Assembly: GCF_021190955.1 (NCBI RefSeq)
Contig: NZ_JAIOAO010000003.1
Location: forward strand, 930,001-994,000
Source: Parachryseolinea silvisoli
Lineage (GTDB): Bacteria; Bacteroidota; Bacteroidia; Cytophagales; Cyclobacteriaceae
DNA length: 64,000 bases
Reading direction: 5' to 3'
This document shows positions 8,349-17,565 of the stretch, one piece after another; within the stretch, counting starts at the first letter, position 1; the number at the start of each line of letters is the position of its first letter. The notes under the pieces were generated by a model. That model saw only the letters and a program-made list of their open reading frames with translations, was not told where the DNA came from and searched no databases. A program made the position numbers and the translations under genes.

Positions 8349-9579
8349 AGCTTACGATCATGTTAAAGTATTCCTGAGTCTTTTCGATGTAGTCCATTTG
8401 CGCCATGTTTAATGCTTCCCATGCATCGATTACAATGGGGAGCTGTTCACGATTTTCCTCGTAAGCCAACATTAAGGTCTGGTAGTTTTTCCGCAACGCT
8501 GGAATGATCTTAGAGTCATAATTCGCCAGTTGCTGCTTCATCCGCGCTAACTGAGACGCCATGCCCGTTAGCATGCCCCGTGTTTCGATTAAAATTGCCT
8601 GACGGCCTTTTTTCATCGCCTCGATGTCATATTGCATTCCCTTCACTTCCGACTTGTACATTTTGGAAGACCACGGTGCGATCGGAATTGAAACCATTGC
8701 CATCCCAGTGAACTGGGTTGGCATATTTCCAATTGGCTGCATGTGGTCAAATCGGATCTTGAAATCCGGCCTTGATTGATAGCGCTGTAGCTGTTGATTC
8801 AAACGCATTACTTCAATTGTCTTGTCGATCTGTTTGATATCGCTCCGTTGTGTGCTGAGCGCTGCTGTGTCGTAAATCACCTGGTTCGGTTCATATGTGA
8901 TGTGGGTTGCTGTATCAATCATGATGAGCGTTTCGACCGGAAGGTTCATCAGGCTTTTTAATCTATATGAACTTTCCTCTATAGACCCATTCGTCATCTG
9001 GATCATATTCTGCACTTCACTCAGCCTTCCCTCTGCTTTATAGATATTTCCAAGGCTTCCCTGATTGTAGGGGTATCTGATTCTTGCGAGTTTCAGCATC
9101 AGGTCCATGATGCGTTCATTCTCTTTTAAAACCGTGAGTTTCTGTTCGGCCACTAACCATTGGTAATACATCGTTTTTGCTTCGCTTCGTAATTGATTGA
9201 ACTGAGCGGAGCGATTTTCACTTTCAACCGCGGCCCTTGATGAAAGGTATCTGCGATTCGCATTGAGCTTGGACGGATTGGTAATTTCTTGCTCGATGGA
9301 GAACATCCAGGCACCTTTGTCTCGTTCATCCATCAACATTTGGTTGGGATAGGGAGTCATGAAAGTCCCCGCGCCGATCATCGGGGCCATAAGGCTTCTC
9401 GCGCCCCCGGCGTATGTATTCAGGGCTTTGACTTTGCTGTCGTACTCCTGCAACATTGGGTTTTGCTTATCGATAAGATGCAGAACACTGTCGAGCGTGA
9501 TCACTTGAGCAGTTGCAATAGCATTCAGGCCTATCCAAAATGCTGCAAACAAGAAAGATATCTTAATGCTTAACTTCAT
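8326..9579 (-). CDS. TolC/CusC-like outer-membrane efflux channel
   Basis: An outer-membrane efflux protein of 417 residues; ATG 9579 (MKLSIKISFLF) gives a signal peptide ending at TAQ. Two similar halves rich in long helices are seen, with typical stretches such as ESENRSAQFNQLRSEAKTMY, KLARIRYPYNQGSLGNIYKA and YQTLMLAYEENREQLPIV. It forms the exit duct for the CusA/CusB complex. The start overlaps the end of the pump C-half gene by 17 bases and its end overlaps adaptor 1, so pump, channel and adaptors are one operon. Confidence 0.9.
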   Translation of the reverse strand: MKLSIKISFLFAAFWIGLNAIATAQVITLDSVLHLIDKQNPMLQEYDSKVKALNTYAGGARSLMAPMIGAGTFMTPYPNQMLMDERDKGAWMFSIEQEITNPSKLNANRRYLSSRAAVESENRSAQFNQLRSEAKTMYYQWLVAEQKLTVLKENERIMDLMLKLARIRYPYNQGSLGNIYKAEGRLSEVQNMIQMTNGSIEESSYRLKSLMNLPVETLIMIDTATHITYEPNQVIYDTAALSTQRSDIKQIDKTIEVMRLNQQLQRYQSRPDFKIRFDHMQPIGNMPTQFTGMAMVSIPIAPWSSKMYKSEVKGMQYDIEAMKKGRQAILIETRGMLTGMASQLARMKQQLANYDSKIIPALRKNYQTLMLAYEENREQLPIVIDAWEALNMAQMDYIEKTQEYFNMIVSYEKQLEK

Positions 9580-11488
9580 ATACTTCAAGTTTTCCAAATT
9601 TCCGTAGTTCATATTCTTTCGTCATCAGGAAGATGAGTGGCGTCACGAGAAGAATGTGTGTTGATGATGTAAGAACTCCGCCAATCATGGGAAGCACAAT
9701 TGGTTTCATTACATCGCTTCCAACACCGGTAGCCCACAACACCGGGATCAGACCAAACAGTGCCACGCAGACCGTCATCAATTTTGGGCGCAGTCGTTTA
9801 GCCGCGCCGGCGATTACATATTCCCGAAGCTCTTCGCGCGTAATTGTTTCGCTTGAATTGCCTCTGAGTTTGACGAGCTGCTGCATAGCATCGTTCAGAT
9901 AGATCACCATTACTACGCCTGTCTCTACAGCGATTCCAAACAGGGCAATGAAACCAACGGCCACGGCAACGGAGAGATTAACGCCATAGAAGTATACCAT
10001 GTATGCTCCACCGATCAGAGCAAAGGGAACTGTAATCAAGCTAAAGAATGCCTCGCGGATGGAATGAAATGCCAGGTATAGCGATACGAAAATGATCAAC
10101 AATACAACCGGTAGAATGACTATGAGCGTTTGTTTTCCGCGGATGAGATTTTCGTATTGGCCACTCCATTCGAGATAATATCCGTTGGGAAGGGCATCCA
10201 GATTTTTATTCAGCGTCTCCATTGCTTCCTGAACTGTGCTTCCAAGATCGCGATCTCTTACGTTGAACAACACGGCACCTCGTAACAGGGCATTTTCAGA
10301 CACAATCATTGGCGGTCCATTTTCGAATTTGATGTCCGCCACGGCGGAGAGAGGTACTGTTCCAAGTGCAGGTGTCTGAATAGGAATTCGCTTTAACTGC
10401 TCTACGCTGTTTCTATAATCTTGCGATAACCGCACACTGATGGTAAAGCGTTGACGCCCTTCGATGGTTTGGCCGATAGGACTACCACCAATGGCGGATT
10501 CTACAATCATGTTAACGTCATTCACACTTAATCCATATCTGCCGAGTGCGTCTCTGTTGATATCAATCGTCAGGTATTTTCCTCCGGTAATCGGATCTAC
10601 ATACAGGTCTTTCACTCCCGGAACATTTGCAAGCGCGGCTTTTACTTTTGTAGAGAGTACCGCGATGCTGTCGAGGTTCTGGCCGTATACTTTTATCCCA
10701 ACATCCGTTCGGATGCCGGTAGCCAGCATGTTTATTCTGTTGATGATGGGTTGAGTCCAGCCGTTCACAACTCCCGGAATCTGCATTTTAGCATCAAGCT
10801 CATTAATGATGTCATTCTTGGTGATTCCTTCTCTCCATTCTGATTTTGGTTTCAGCATAATGATCGTTTCAATCATACTGATAGGAGAGTTGTCCGTTGC
10901 TGTGCTCGCCCGGCCTGCCTTGCCCAATACTTTGTCAACTTCGGGGACAGACTTAATGATCTTGTCCTGGACTTGAAGAATTCTTTTCGCCTCTTCATTT
11001 GATACATCCGGAAGTGTTACAGGCATGAAAAGGATAGACTGCTCATCCAGTGGCGGCATAAATTCACTTCCAAGGCCGATCATCAACGGGACGCTGACCG
11101 CCAATGCGAGGATGTTGACACCAATCGTTGTTTTACGCCACTTCATGCAGGTGCGGATGATTGGCTCGTAGATCTTTTCAAGAAACCGATTGATAGGATT
11201 GTGCTTTTCGTCCCTGAATCTTCCTTTCATAAAAAAGGAGATTATAACGGGCGCGAGCGTTACAACGAGTATCGCATCAACCAGCATGATGAATGTCTTT
11301 GTGTAGGCAAGTGGGTGAAATAACTTTCCTTCCTGACCTGTGAGCATAAACACAGGAAGGAATGATGTTATGATGATGATGGTTGAATAGAAGACACCCC
11401 GTGAAACCTGCTTAGAGGATTTCTCGATGATCGCAAGCCTTTCGGCATCATCTATTTTGTTATATGGTTTTCGAGAGAAGAGTTTCAT
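9563..11488 (-). CDS. cusA: CusA/CzcA-type RND pump 1, C-terminal half (TM5-TM12)
   Basis: The second half of a heavy-metal RND permease: 641 residues starting in the cytoplasmic loop before TM5 (SFLPVFMLTGQEGKLFHPLA) and running through TM5-6, the second periplasmic domain (with NRINMLATGIRTDVGIKVYG) and TM8-12. The equivalents of the CusA proton-relay residues Glu939 and Lys984 are present (IAVETGVVM and RLRPKLMT). The start is ATG 11488; an in-frame TAA stands two codons upstream, so it cannot be read through from the N-half, whose stop is at 11499-11501 in another frame. Full-length CusA is about 1,040 residues; the two halves here sum to 1,068. Confidence 0.9.
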   Translation of the reverse strand: MKLFSRKPYNKIDDAERLAIIEKSSKQVSRGVFYSTIIIITSFLPVFMLTGQEGKLFHPLAYTKTFIMLVDAILVVTLAPVIISFFMKGRFRDEKHNPINRFLEKIYEPIIRTCMKWRKTTIGVNILALAVSVPLMIGLGSEFMPPLDEQSILFMPVTLPDVSNEEAKRILQVQDKIIKSVPEVDKVLGKAGRASTATDNSPISMIETIIMLKPKSEWREGITKNDIINELDAKMQIPGVVNGWTQPIINRINMLATGIRTDVGIKVYGQNLDSIAVLSTKVKAALANVPGVKDLYVDPITGGKYLTIDINRDALGRYGLSVNDVNMIVESAIGGSPIGQTIEGRQRFTISVRLSQDYRNSVEQLKRIPIQTPALGTVPLSAVADIKFENGPPMIVSENALLRGAVLFNVRDRDLGSTVQEAMETLNKNLDALPNGYYLEWSGQYENLIRGKQTLIVILPVVLLIIFVSLYLAFHSIREAFFSLITVPFALIGGAYMVYFYGVNLSVAVAVGFIALFGIAVETGVVMVIYLNDAMQQLVKLRGNSSETITREELREYVIAGAAKRLRPKLMTVCVALFGLIPVLWATGVGSDVMKPIVLPMIGGVLTSSTHILLVTPLIFLMTKEYELRKFGKLEVYEVKH

Positions 11489-11498
11489 ACGTTAATTG

Positions 11499-12782
11499 TT
11501 ACTTGTCCTCGGGGTTTAGTTCTGAGTACCGATGGGACAGGTTTTTATAAGAGTTCTCGGCCATGATAATTCCGTTATCAACGATGACCCCAATGGCAAG
11601 TGCTATTCCTGTCAGCGACATAATATTGGATGTAATACCAAACGCATTCAGAAAAATGAAGCTTGTTGCAATCGTGATGGGGATCTGAATGATGATGCTA
11701 GCCGCGCTCCTCCAGTGGAACAGGAACACAATGACCACCAAAGACACCACGATCATTTCTTCGATCAATGTTGTCTTGATAGAGGATACGGATTCCTCGA
11801 TCAGGTAGCTACGATCATATACGATATCGAATTTCATTCCCTGCGGAAACCCTTTCGCTACTTCAGTCATTTTCTTCTTCACCGCTTTGATCACTTCATC
11901 CGCGTTCTCGCCATAGCGCATCACCACAATTCCACCGACCACTTCACCTTCTCCGTCCTGATCAAAAATTCCGAGGCGTGTTTCGCCCGTCATCTGAACG
12001 GTTGCGATGTCACGAACCCGGACTGAAACAGTATTCACGGTCCTTACAGAAATGTTTTCGATCTCCTCTATTGATTTAAGGTAGCCAGTGGTCTTAATGA
12101 TGTATCCGATGTCGCTTTGTTCGAACTTTCTTCCACCTGCCTCATTATTATTGGCGCGTACGGACTGAATGACCTCTTGTGCAGAAAGCCCGTAATAGCT
12201 AAGCTTGTTCGGATCAACCGTGATTTGATATTGTTTTTGAAAGCCCCCGAACGATGCAAGCTCACTTACTCCCTGTACATTCTGCAGCGCGAATTTTACA
12301 TACCAGTCCTGGATGGCGCGTTGTTCGCCAAGGTCCATTCCGGGTGCATCGAGGGTATACCATAAAATATGGCCAACGCCTGTTCCATCCGGGCCGAGGG
12401 TAGGAGTGACCCCCTCCGGCAAGAGACGGGTAGCATAATTGAGTCGTTCGAGAACACGCTCGCGGGCCCAGTATACGTCGGTGTCATCGTTGAAGATGAC
12501 ATAGACGAAGCTCATTCCAAACATAGAAGCGCCGCGTACATATTTAACCTGAGGGAGGCCCTGAAGGTTTGTTACGAGTGGGTATGTTACCTGATCCTCA
12601 ATGATCTGAGGGCTACGGCCCATCCATTCCGTAAAGACGATCACCTGATTTTCCGACAAGTCTGGTATCGCGTCTATTTTATTTACTTTCACCGAATAGA
12701 CTCCCCAGGCAAATAGTCCAACTGCAACAAGCAGTACTAAGAATCTATTTCGAAGAGAGAAAGATATTAAGCTTTCAATCAT
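11499..12782 (-). CDS. cusA: CusA/CzcA-type RND pump 1, N-terminal half (TM1-TM4)
   Basis: The first half of a heavy-metal RND permease: TM1 (residues 12-32), the first periplasmic domain (DAIPDLSENQVIVFTEWMGR, SMFGMSFVYVIF, LGPDGTGVGHILWYTLD), TM2-TM4, and then a natural stop after the TM4 tail (ENSYKNLSHRYSELNPEDK). Asp402 in VIVDNGIIM corresponds to CusA Asp405 of the proton relay. The other relay residues are on the separately encoded C-half 10 bases downstream, so both polypeptides would be needed for one working pump. No decay is seen in either half. Confidence 0.9.
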   Translation of the reverse strand: MIESLISFSLRNRFLVLLVAVGLFAWGVYSVKVNKIDAIPDLSENQVIVFTEWMGRSPQIIEDQVTYPLVTNLQGLPQVKYVRGASMFGMSFVYVIFNDDTDVYWARERVLERLNYATRLLPEGVTPTLGPDGTGVGHILWYTLDAPGMDLGEQRAIQDWYVKFALQNVQGVSELASFGGFQKQYQITVDPNKLSYYGLSAQEVIQSVRANNNEAGGRKFEQSDIGYIIKTTGYLKSIEEIENISVRTVNTVSVRVRDIATVQMTGETRLGIFDQDGEGEVVGGIVVMRYGENADEVIKAVKKKMTEVAKGFPQGMKFDIVYDRSYLIEESVSSIKTTLIEEMIVVSLVVIVFLFHWRSAASIIIQIPITIATSFIFLNAFGITSNIMSLTGIALAIGVIVDNGIIMAENSYKNLSHRYSELNPEDK

Positions 12783-12882
12783 GACTTAAAATGAAGAATG
12801 TAAAAAGAGGAGTATTGTGATCGCGTTAGAGCAAAGCGATTACACGAAGAGCGGGTTGCCCTTCAAAATGGATGAAAATAAA

Positions 12883-13290
12883 TCAGATTAGGAAAACTTG
12901 ATGCTCGACCGTAAGGTCACAAGATCGCAATGGAGGATCGTAGTTGTAGTATTTGAACTGCGCGAGCGGTGAAGCTGGAATAACTTCTGATATAAGAATA
13001 ACAGGTTGCTCGATGTCCATCGGAGCGGGAGCAACGAAATGAATATGCTCGATTGAACCTTTAAAATCGGTGCCTTCGTGATAAACAAGCTCATCCTGGC
13101 AACAGGCAGGTTTCATGTGCTTGTGACAAGCTGGTAAAGCTTTTTCTTTCTGGCAGCTGTCAGCTTTTCCAAAGAGGGCAATGTTTTGAACTTCACCCAT
13201 ACAGATGTGCATGCCGACCGTAAAACTGGTAGCTGAAACCAGCACCAGGACGGCTAACAAAACGGCTGATATGGAACGGATTGCCTTCAT
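12883..13290 (-). CDS. HYC_CC_PP family protein
   Basis: A 135-residue exported protein with a signal-like hydrophobic N-terminus (ISAVLLAVLVLVSATSFTVG). It has the three signatures after which this Bacteroidota family is named: GMHICMGEVQNIALFG, ACCQDE near residue 72, and NYDPPLRS near residue 120. Additional Cys/His pairs (SCQKE, ACHKHMKP) suggest a metal-binding surface. The family regularly accompanies heavy-metal efflux genes; its role is unknown. Here it stands between the two pump gene pairs. Confidence 0.85.
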   Translation of the reverse strand: MKAIRSISAVLLAVLVLVSATSFTVGMHICMGEVQNIALFGKADSCQKEKALPACHKHMKPACCQDELVYHEGTDFKGSIEHIHFVAPAPMDIEQPVILISEVIPASPLAQFKYYNYDPPLRSCDLTVEHQVFLI

Positions 13291-13392
13291 TTGATCTCCA
13301 AATCTAACGTAATTCTTTGACTTTGGATTTATACTTTACGATTAATGCGTTATAGAATTCGTTGAAATCGCCCAAAAAATGGGTTTTTCGGG

Positions 13393-15279
13393 CTAATCTT
13401 CCAATAATTTGTGTTCAATCCGACCGCTTTTTGCCAATTCCTGCTCTCTGACGTAAGCATAGATAACCGGAAGCACGATAAGCACAAAGATCGTGGAGGT
13501 CAACAGGCCAAACACAAAGGGAATAGTAATTGGCTTCATCACATCGCTTCCGGTCCCGGTGGCAAATAGTACTGGCATTAAGCCAATGACGTCCACTAGC
13601 ACGGTCATGAGTTTAGGGCGAAGTCGTTGAACAGCACCTTCATATACCGCGTCTTCAATGATTTCGTTTGTCACCTGGCCGGAAGAATGATTTTTTATTT
13701 TGAAGTATAGTGCGTTGTTGAGATAGACAAGCATTAAAACACCAGTCTCCACCGCGATACCAAACAATGCTATAAAGCCAACGGCCACAGCAACCGAGAA
13801 ATTGACATCAAAGAAGTGCAAAGAGTATGCTCCACCAACCAGTGCGACTGGAATGCTGCTTAACACAATCAGTACCTCTCTCATGCTATTAAACGTGAGG
13901 TATAACACTCCAAGGATGATGATCAGCACGATCGGAATGATCACCATCAACCTGTTCTGTGCCCGAACCTGATTTTCGTACTGGCCGCTCCAATTCAAAT
14001 AGTAGCCTTTGGGCAGGTTCTTCATGGCTTTCTCCAGGCGTTCCTTGGCTTCTGAAACCGTGCTTCCCATGTCTCTGCCCCTGACGTTGAAAAGAAGCGT
14101 ACCACGAAGCATAGCGTTCTCTGAGTTAATCATTGGCGGCCCTTCGGTAACAATAACATCTGCGACTGCCGAAAGTGGAATAGGACCGAGATTGGTTGTC
14201 TGCACCTGAAGATTTTTGATTTGATTGATGGTGTTGCGGTAGTCTTGTGCAAAGCGCACATTTACCGGAAAGCGCTGACGAGCTTCAATCGTGGTTGTCG
14301 CGTTCATGCCGCCAAGTGCAGTTTCGATGAACATGTTAACGTCATCTACAGTAAGTTCATATCGCCCTATTTCTTCTTTTCGAATCTTTATATCGATGTA
14401 TTTGCCACCGACAATTGGTTCCACATACAGGTCCGCAACTCCCGCAAGGCCTTCGAGCTGTTTTTTAAATTCATGTGCAAGCACATTGATCGAGTCGAGA
14501 TTCTGACCATAGATTTTGATTCCAACATCTGTCCTTATGCCGGTTGATAGCATGTTGATTCGGTTGATGATTGGCTGGGTGTAGCTGTTAATCACGCCCG
14601 GTATTGCCAGTTTACTGTTTAATTCACGGATGATTTCTTCCTTTGTAATCCCATCCCGCCATTCTCGTTGAGGCTTGAGAATGATTATTGTTTCAATCAT
14701 ACTGATGGGAGCATTGTCCGTAGCGGTGTTAGCACGACCGGCCTTTCCTAAAACATTTTCCACTTCTGGTATTGACTTGATTATTCTATCCTGTACTTGA
14801 AGGAGGCGCTTTACTTCGTTGTTCGAAATATCCGGCAAGGTGACAGGCATGAATAGCAATGAGCCTTCATCCAGGGACGGCATGAACTCCGTTCCAAGGC
14901 TGATAACGAGTGGGACACTGCCTAGCACCAGGGCAAGCGCCAGTCCAAGCGTGACCTTCTTCCATCTCAGGCACCATCGTATGATCGGCCCGTAGATCCG
15001 TGTGAGAAACTTGCTGATAGGGTGTCTGCTTTCGGGTCTGACTTTTCCTTTTAAGAACAATGCCATCAGCACCGGCACCAGCATGATTGCGACAAAGCCT
15101 GAACCGATCATGGCAAATGTCTTTGTCCATACGAGCGGGGAGAAGAGTTTGTGTTCCTGACCGGTTAAAAAAAGGATCGGACTGAACGAGATGAGCGTAA
15201 TGAGAATAGAACTCACAACAGCTTTGCCGATCAGCTGCGAGGACTTTTCAATCTTATCTATGCGTGTTTCTTCCATCAT
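13393..15279 (-). CDS. cusA: CusA/CzcA-type RND pump 2, C-terminal half (TM5-TM12)
   Basis: Paralogue of the gene at 9563-11488 with the same architecture: it begins in the loop before TM5 (SFSPILFLTGQEHKLFSPLV) and ends after TM12. The relay residues Glu (IAVETGVLM) and Lys (RLRPKLMT) are conserved, as is the NRINMLSTGIRTDVGIKIYG segment of the periplasmic domain. ATG 15279 overlaps the TGA of the N-half by one base (TGATG), a classical coupling junction; TTG 15282 and ATG 15276 are alternative starts. No adaptor or channel gene follows this pump, so it may use those of pump 1. Confidence 0.9.
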   Translation of the reverse strand: MMEETRIDKIEKSSQLIGKAVVSSILITLISFSPILFLTGQEHKLFSPLVWTKTFAMIGSGFVAIMLVPVLMALFLKGKVRPESRHPISKFLTRIYGPIIRWCLRWKKVTLGLALALVLGSVPLVISLGTEFMPSLDEGSLLFMPVTLPDISNNEVKRLLQVQDRIIKSIPEVENVLGKAGRANTATDNAPISMIETIIILKPQREWRDGITKEEIIRELNSKLAIPGVINSYTQPIINRINMLSTGIRTDVGIKIYGQNLDSINVLAHEFKKQLEGLAGVADLYVEPIVGGKYIDIKIRKEEIGRYELTVDDVNMFIETALGGMNATTTIEARQRFPVNVRFAQDYRNTINQIKNLQVQTTNLGPIPLSAVADVIVTEGPPMINSENAMLRGTLLFNVRGRDMGSTVSEAKERLEKAMKNLPKGYYLNWSGQYENQVRAQNRLMVIIPIVLIIILGVLYLTFNSMREVLIVLSSIPVALVGGAYSLHFFDVNFSVAVAVGFIALFGIAVETGVLMLVYLNNALYFKIKNHSSGQVTNEIIEDAVYEGAVQRLRPKLMTVLVDVIGLMPVLFATGTGSDVMKPITIPFVFGLLTSTIFVLIVLPVIYAYVREQELAKSGRIEHKLLED

Positions 15280-16574
15280 CAATTCGTTTCGGCTTCACCA
15301 CCAATTGTCTTCATTGCATTCTCCACCATTACAATGCCTGCATCGACTAAATCACCTACTGCCAATGCCACGCCAGCCAAAGACATTATGTTTGACGTAA
15401 TCCCGAACCACTTCATGAGTATGAAAGCAAAAAGAACGGAGACAGGTATTGTAATCACAACGATCAGGGCGCTCCTGACGTGTAATAAAAAGATGAACAG
15501 CACGATGGCAACTACTATGATTTCTTCGGTAACCGCTTCCTTCAACGTGTCGATGGTAGCATTGATGAGATCAGACCGATCATAGGCGGGTTTAATATTT
15601 ATTCCTGCAGGCAGACCTTTTTTTATTTCCTCAATTTTTGTCTTGACGCGATCGATAACCTGTTTTGCATTTTCGCCATAGCGCATAATCACTATTCCGC
15701 CTACCTTTTCACCCTCACCATTTTCATCAACAATCCCTAAGCGCAAGTCGCCTCCCATTTGTACGGTGCCGATGTCTCTTACTCTTATGGGTGTGGTGTT
15801 TTCTGTTCTAAGCGGGATGTTCTCAATCTCCTCTATGTTTTTGATGTAACCTGTTGTTTTGACAATGTATCCGATGTCTGACAATTCAAACTTTCGACCG
15901 CCGACTTCATTGTTGTTCTCTTTGATTTTGTTCACAACTTCCATCAATGGTATTCCATGGTAACGAAGTTTCATCGGATCAACCACAACCTGATATTGCT
16001 TCTGATATCCTCCGAAGGATGCCACTTCACTCACACCTTCGACTGTTTGAAGGCCAAAACGCACATACCAATCTTGTAACGCTCTTAGTTCTCCAAGATC
16101 ATAGCCAGGAGCATCAAGAGTGTACCAATAGACATGCCCAAGGCCCGTGCCATCAGGGCCAAGGGTAGGAGTAACATTTTGTGGAAGTAATCTTGTTGCA
16201 TAGTTCAGCCGTTCCAGCACGCGTGCTCGTGCCCAATAGATATCGGCATCGTCTTCGAAAATGATAAAGACGAAACTCATTCCGAACATACTTGAACCAC
16301 GAATGTTCTTGACTTTAGGAATGCCCTGGAGGTTTGATGTTAGGGGATAGGTAATCTGGTCTTCGATGATCTGGGGATTTCGCCCCATCCACTCGGTATA
16401 AATGATAACCTGATTTTCCGACAGATCCGGGATTGCATCGACGGGCGTGTTATAAACGGAATACATCCCGTAGATGATCATGATGGAATACATCCCGTAG
16501 ATGATCATGATGGAATACATGATGATCACCATCCATTTGTTTTTGATCGACCAGCTTATCAGTTTCTTAATCAT
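15279..16574 (-). CDS. cusA: CusA/CzcA-type RND pump 2, N-terminal half (TM1-TM4)
   Basis: The first half of a second heavy-metal RND permease, 431 residues from ATG 16574 (MIKKLISWSIKNKWMV). It ends just after TM4 (MVENAMKTIGGEAETN), at the same place as pump 1. The relay Asp is Asp411 in DLVDAGIVM, nine residues later than Asp402 of pump 1. The shift is fully explained by a 9-residue tandem duplication in TM1 (SIMIIYGMY twice). Periplasmic-domain motifs are intact (DAIPDLSENQVIIYTEWMGR, LGPDGTGLGHVYWYTLD). It is the first pump gene of the island as transcribed. Confidence 0.9.
   Translation of the reverse strand: MIKKLISWSIKNKWMVIIMYSIMIIYGMYSIMIIYGMYSVYNTPVDAIPDLSENQVIIYTEWMGRNPQIIEDQITYPLTSNLQGIPKVKNIRGSSMFGMSFVFIIFEDDADIYWARARVLERLNYATRLLPQNVTPTLGPDGTGLGHVYWYTLDAPGYDLGELRALQDWYVRFGLQTVEGVSEVASFGGYQKQYQVVVDPMKLRYHGIPLMEVVNKIKENNNEVGGRKFELSDIGYIVKTTGYIKNIEEIENIPLRTENTTPIRVRDIGTVQMGGDLRLGIVDENGEGEKVGGIVIMRYGENAKQVIDRVKTKIEEIKKGLPAGINIKPAYDRSDLINATIDTLKEAVTEEIIVVAIVLFIFLLHVRSALIVVITIPVSVLFAFILMKWFGITSNIMSLAGVALAVGDLVDAGIVMVENAMKTIGGEAETN
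16458..16520. repeat. 27-bp perfect tandem duplication inside pump 2 TM1
   Basis: A 27-base unit starting ggaatacatcccgtagatga occurs at 16458-16484 and again, identically, at 16485-16511, followed by a 9-base partial third copy (16512-16520). It is in frame and adds nine residues to the first membrane helix compared with pump 1. Confidence 0.95.
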
Positions 16575-16759
16575 GATCTCAGTGCTTCTATGATTAGCGG
16601 ACGTATATCGATACAATTACGGCTAAGGGAAACTGTGTTGCTGGTTGCAATCTTAAACACTCCGGCTCCGGTCAACTCTCGGAATGAATTGTCAGTAAAT
16701 ATTACATGAACGCCAACGCAGTGAATTTAAAAAGGTGCGCCTGGTTGTAGGCAGCCATT

Positions 16760-17227
16760 TTAGTTCTTTATCTCCGTGTCAATTTCTTTTGCATCTTCAT
16801 TTTCCGAGCTGAAAAAACAATGGAGCGCGCAGCCGTGAGATTTGTCTTTATAGCCAGCTTCGACTTTGGCAATATCCTTTCCAGCCACTTTTACGACTCC
16901 GTCAGGATCGGTGGTTACTACATGACCTTTCATAGACTTGTAGCTTCCGTCTTTCTGGATCTTTCCAATCATCTTTCCACTCGCAGTTGACACATCGCCA
17001 TGGCCGGAGATTACCCCGATTACTTTGCCGGTGACGTCACATGCTTTGCCATTTTTAATGGAACCCAGTGGTTTACCATCATCATCGACTACGGTACCAT
17101 CTGTCTGAAGCCGCGGATGCATTCCTCTGTGCTTGGGCGGCATTTCCCTTTTCTGCGCATCTTGAGCGTGGATAAATGAAAATGCAAAAAGCATCAGCAT
17201 CATCGTTAAAATTGATTTTGTTTTCAT
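16760..17227 (-). CDS. Secreted repeat protein (5-fold beta-flower-like)
   Basis: A 155-residue protein with signal peptide (MLFAFSFIHAQ). The mature chain has about five short, degenerate repeats of the form DxxGKxIGxI (DDDGKPLGSIKNG, VTGKVIGVISGHG, ASGKMIGKIQKDG, then DPDGVVKVAGKD), typical of a small closed beta repeat fold seen in Bacteroidota exported proteins. The C-terminus has two Cys around a His (GCALHCFF) and an acidic tail. It is the first gene of the metal island as transcribed, about 185 bases before pump 2. Function unknown; a periplasmic metal-related role is a guess from position. Confidence 0.7.
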   Translation of the reverse strand: MKTKSILTMMLMLFAFSFIHAQDAQKREMPPKHRGMHPRLQTDGTVVDDDGKPLGSIKNGKACDVTGKVIGVISGHGDVSTASGKMIGKIQKDGSYKSMKGHVVTTDPDGVVKVAGKDIAKVEAGYKDKSHGCALHCFFSSENEDAKEIDTEIKN

Positions 17228-17565
17228 AGAATTTTTTGTTTAAAGTTTATGCAAACTGTAAAAAGAGAAGTTTTTATCTGCTGATCTTCGTTGTGATAAA
17301 AGATGATTTTCATCAGTTCCGGCCCAATGAATCCAGAGTAGCAATGGATCTACACTTGATAATTCTGGATGGTTGTATTAGTTGTTCGACGATACCTTTA
17401 GCGTCCAAATCATCAGATCCAGACTTGTTTGATATGCAAGGGAAGAATGAGTTATGGCTGGTAAGAATTTACTTTAATCAAAAGGTGTAATTTTCATGCC
17501 ATCATCTCCATGGTAGCCGATTCATCCAAGGATTTAATGATATTCATTACGATACTTTAGATTCT
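17228..17565. other. 338-bp intergenic region at the edge of the metal island
   Basis: Between the divergent upstream end of the metal island and the 3' end of an HxlR gene. No convincing gene, tRNA or direct repeat was seen; short open frames here lack homology features. Promoter signals for the island would be expected near its left side but none could be named with confidence. Confidence 0.5.

Noticed and set aside
11486-15282. Split pumps as simple frameshift pseudogenes or sequencing errors
   Set aside because: Both pumps break at the same loop, each C-half has a proper start, pump 1 has stops in both relevant frames, and no other decay is seen.
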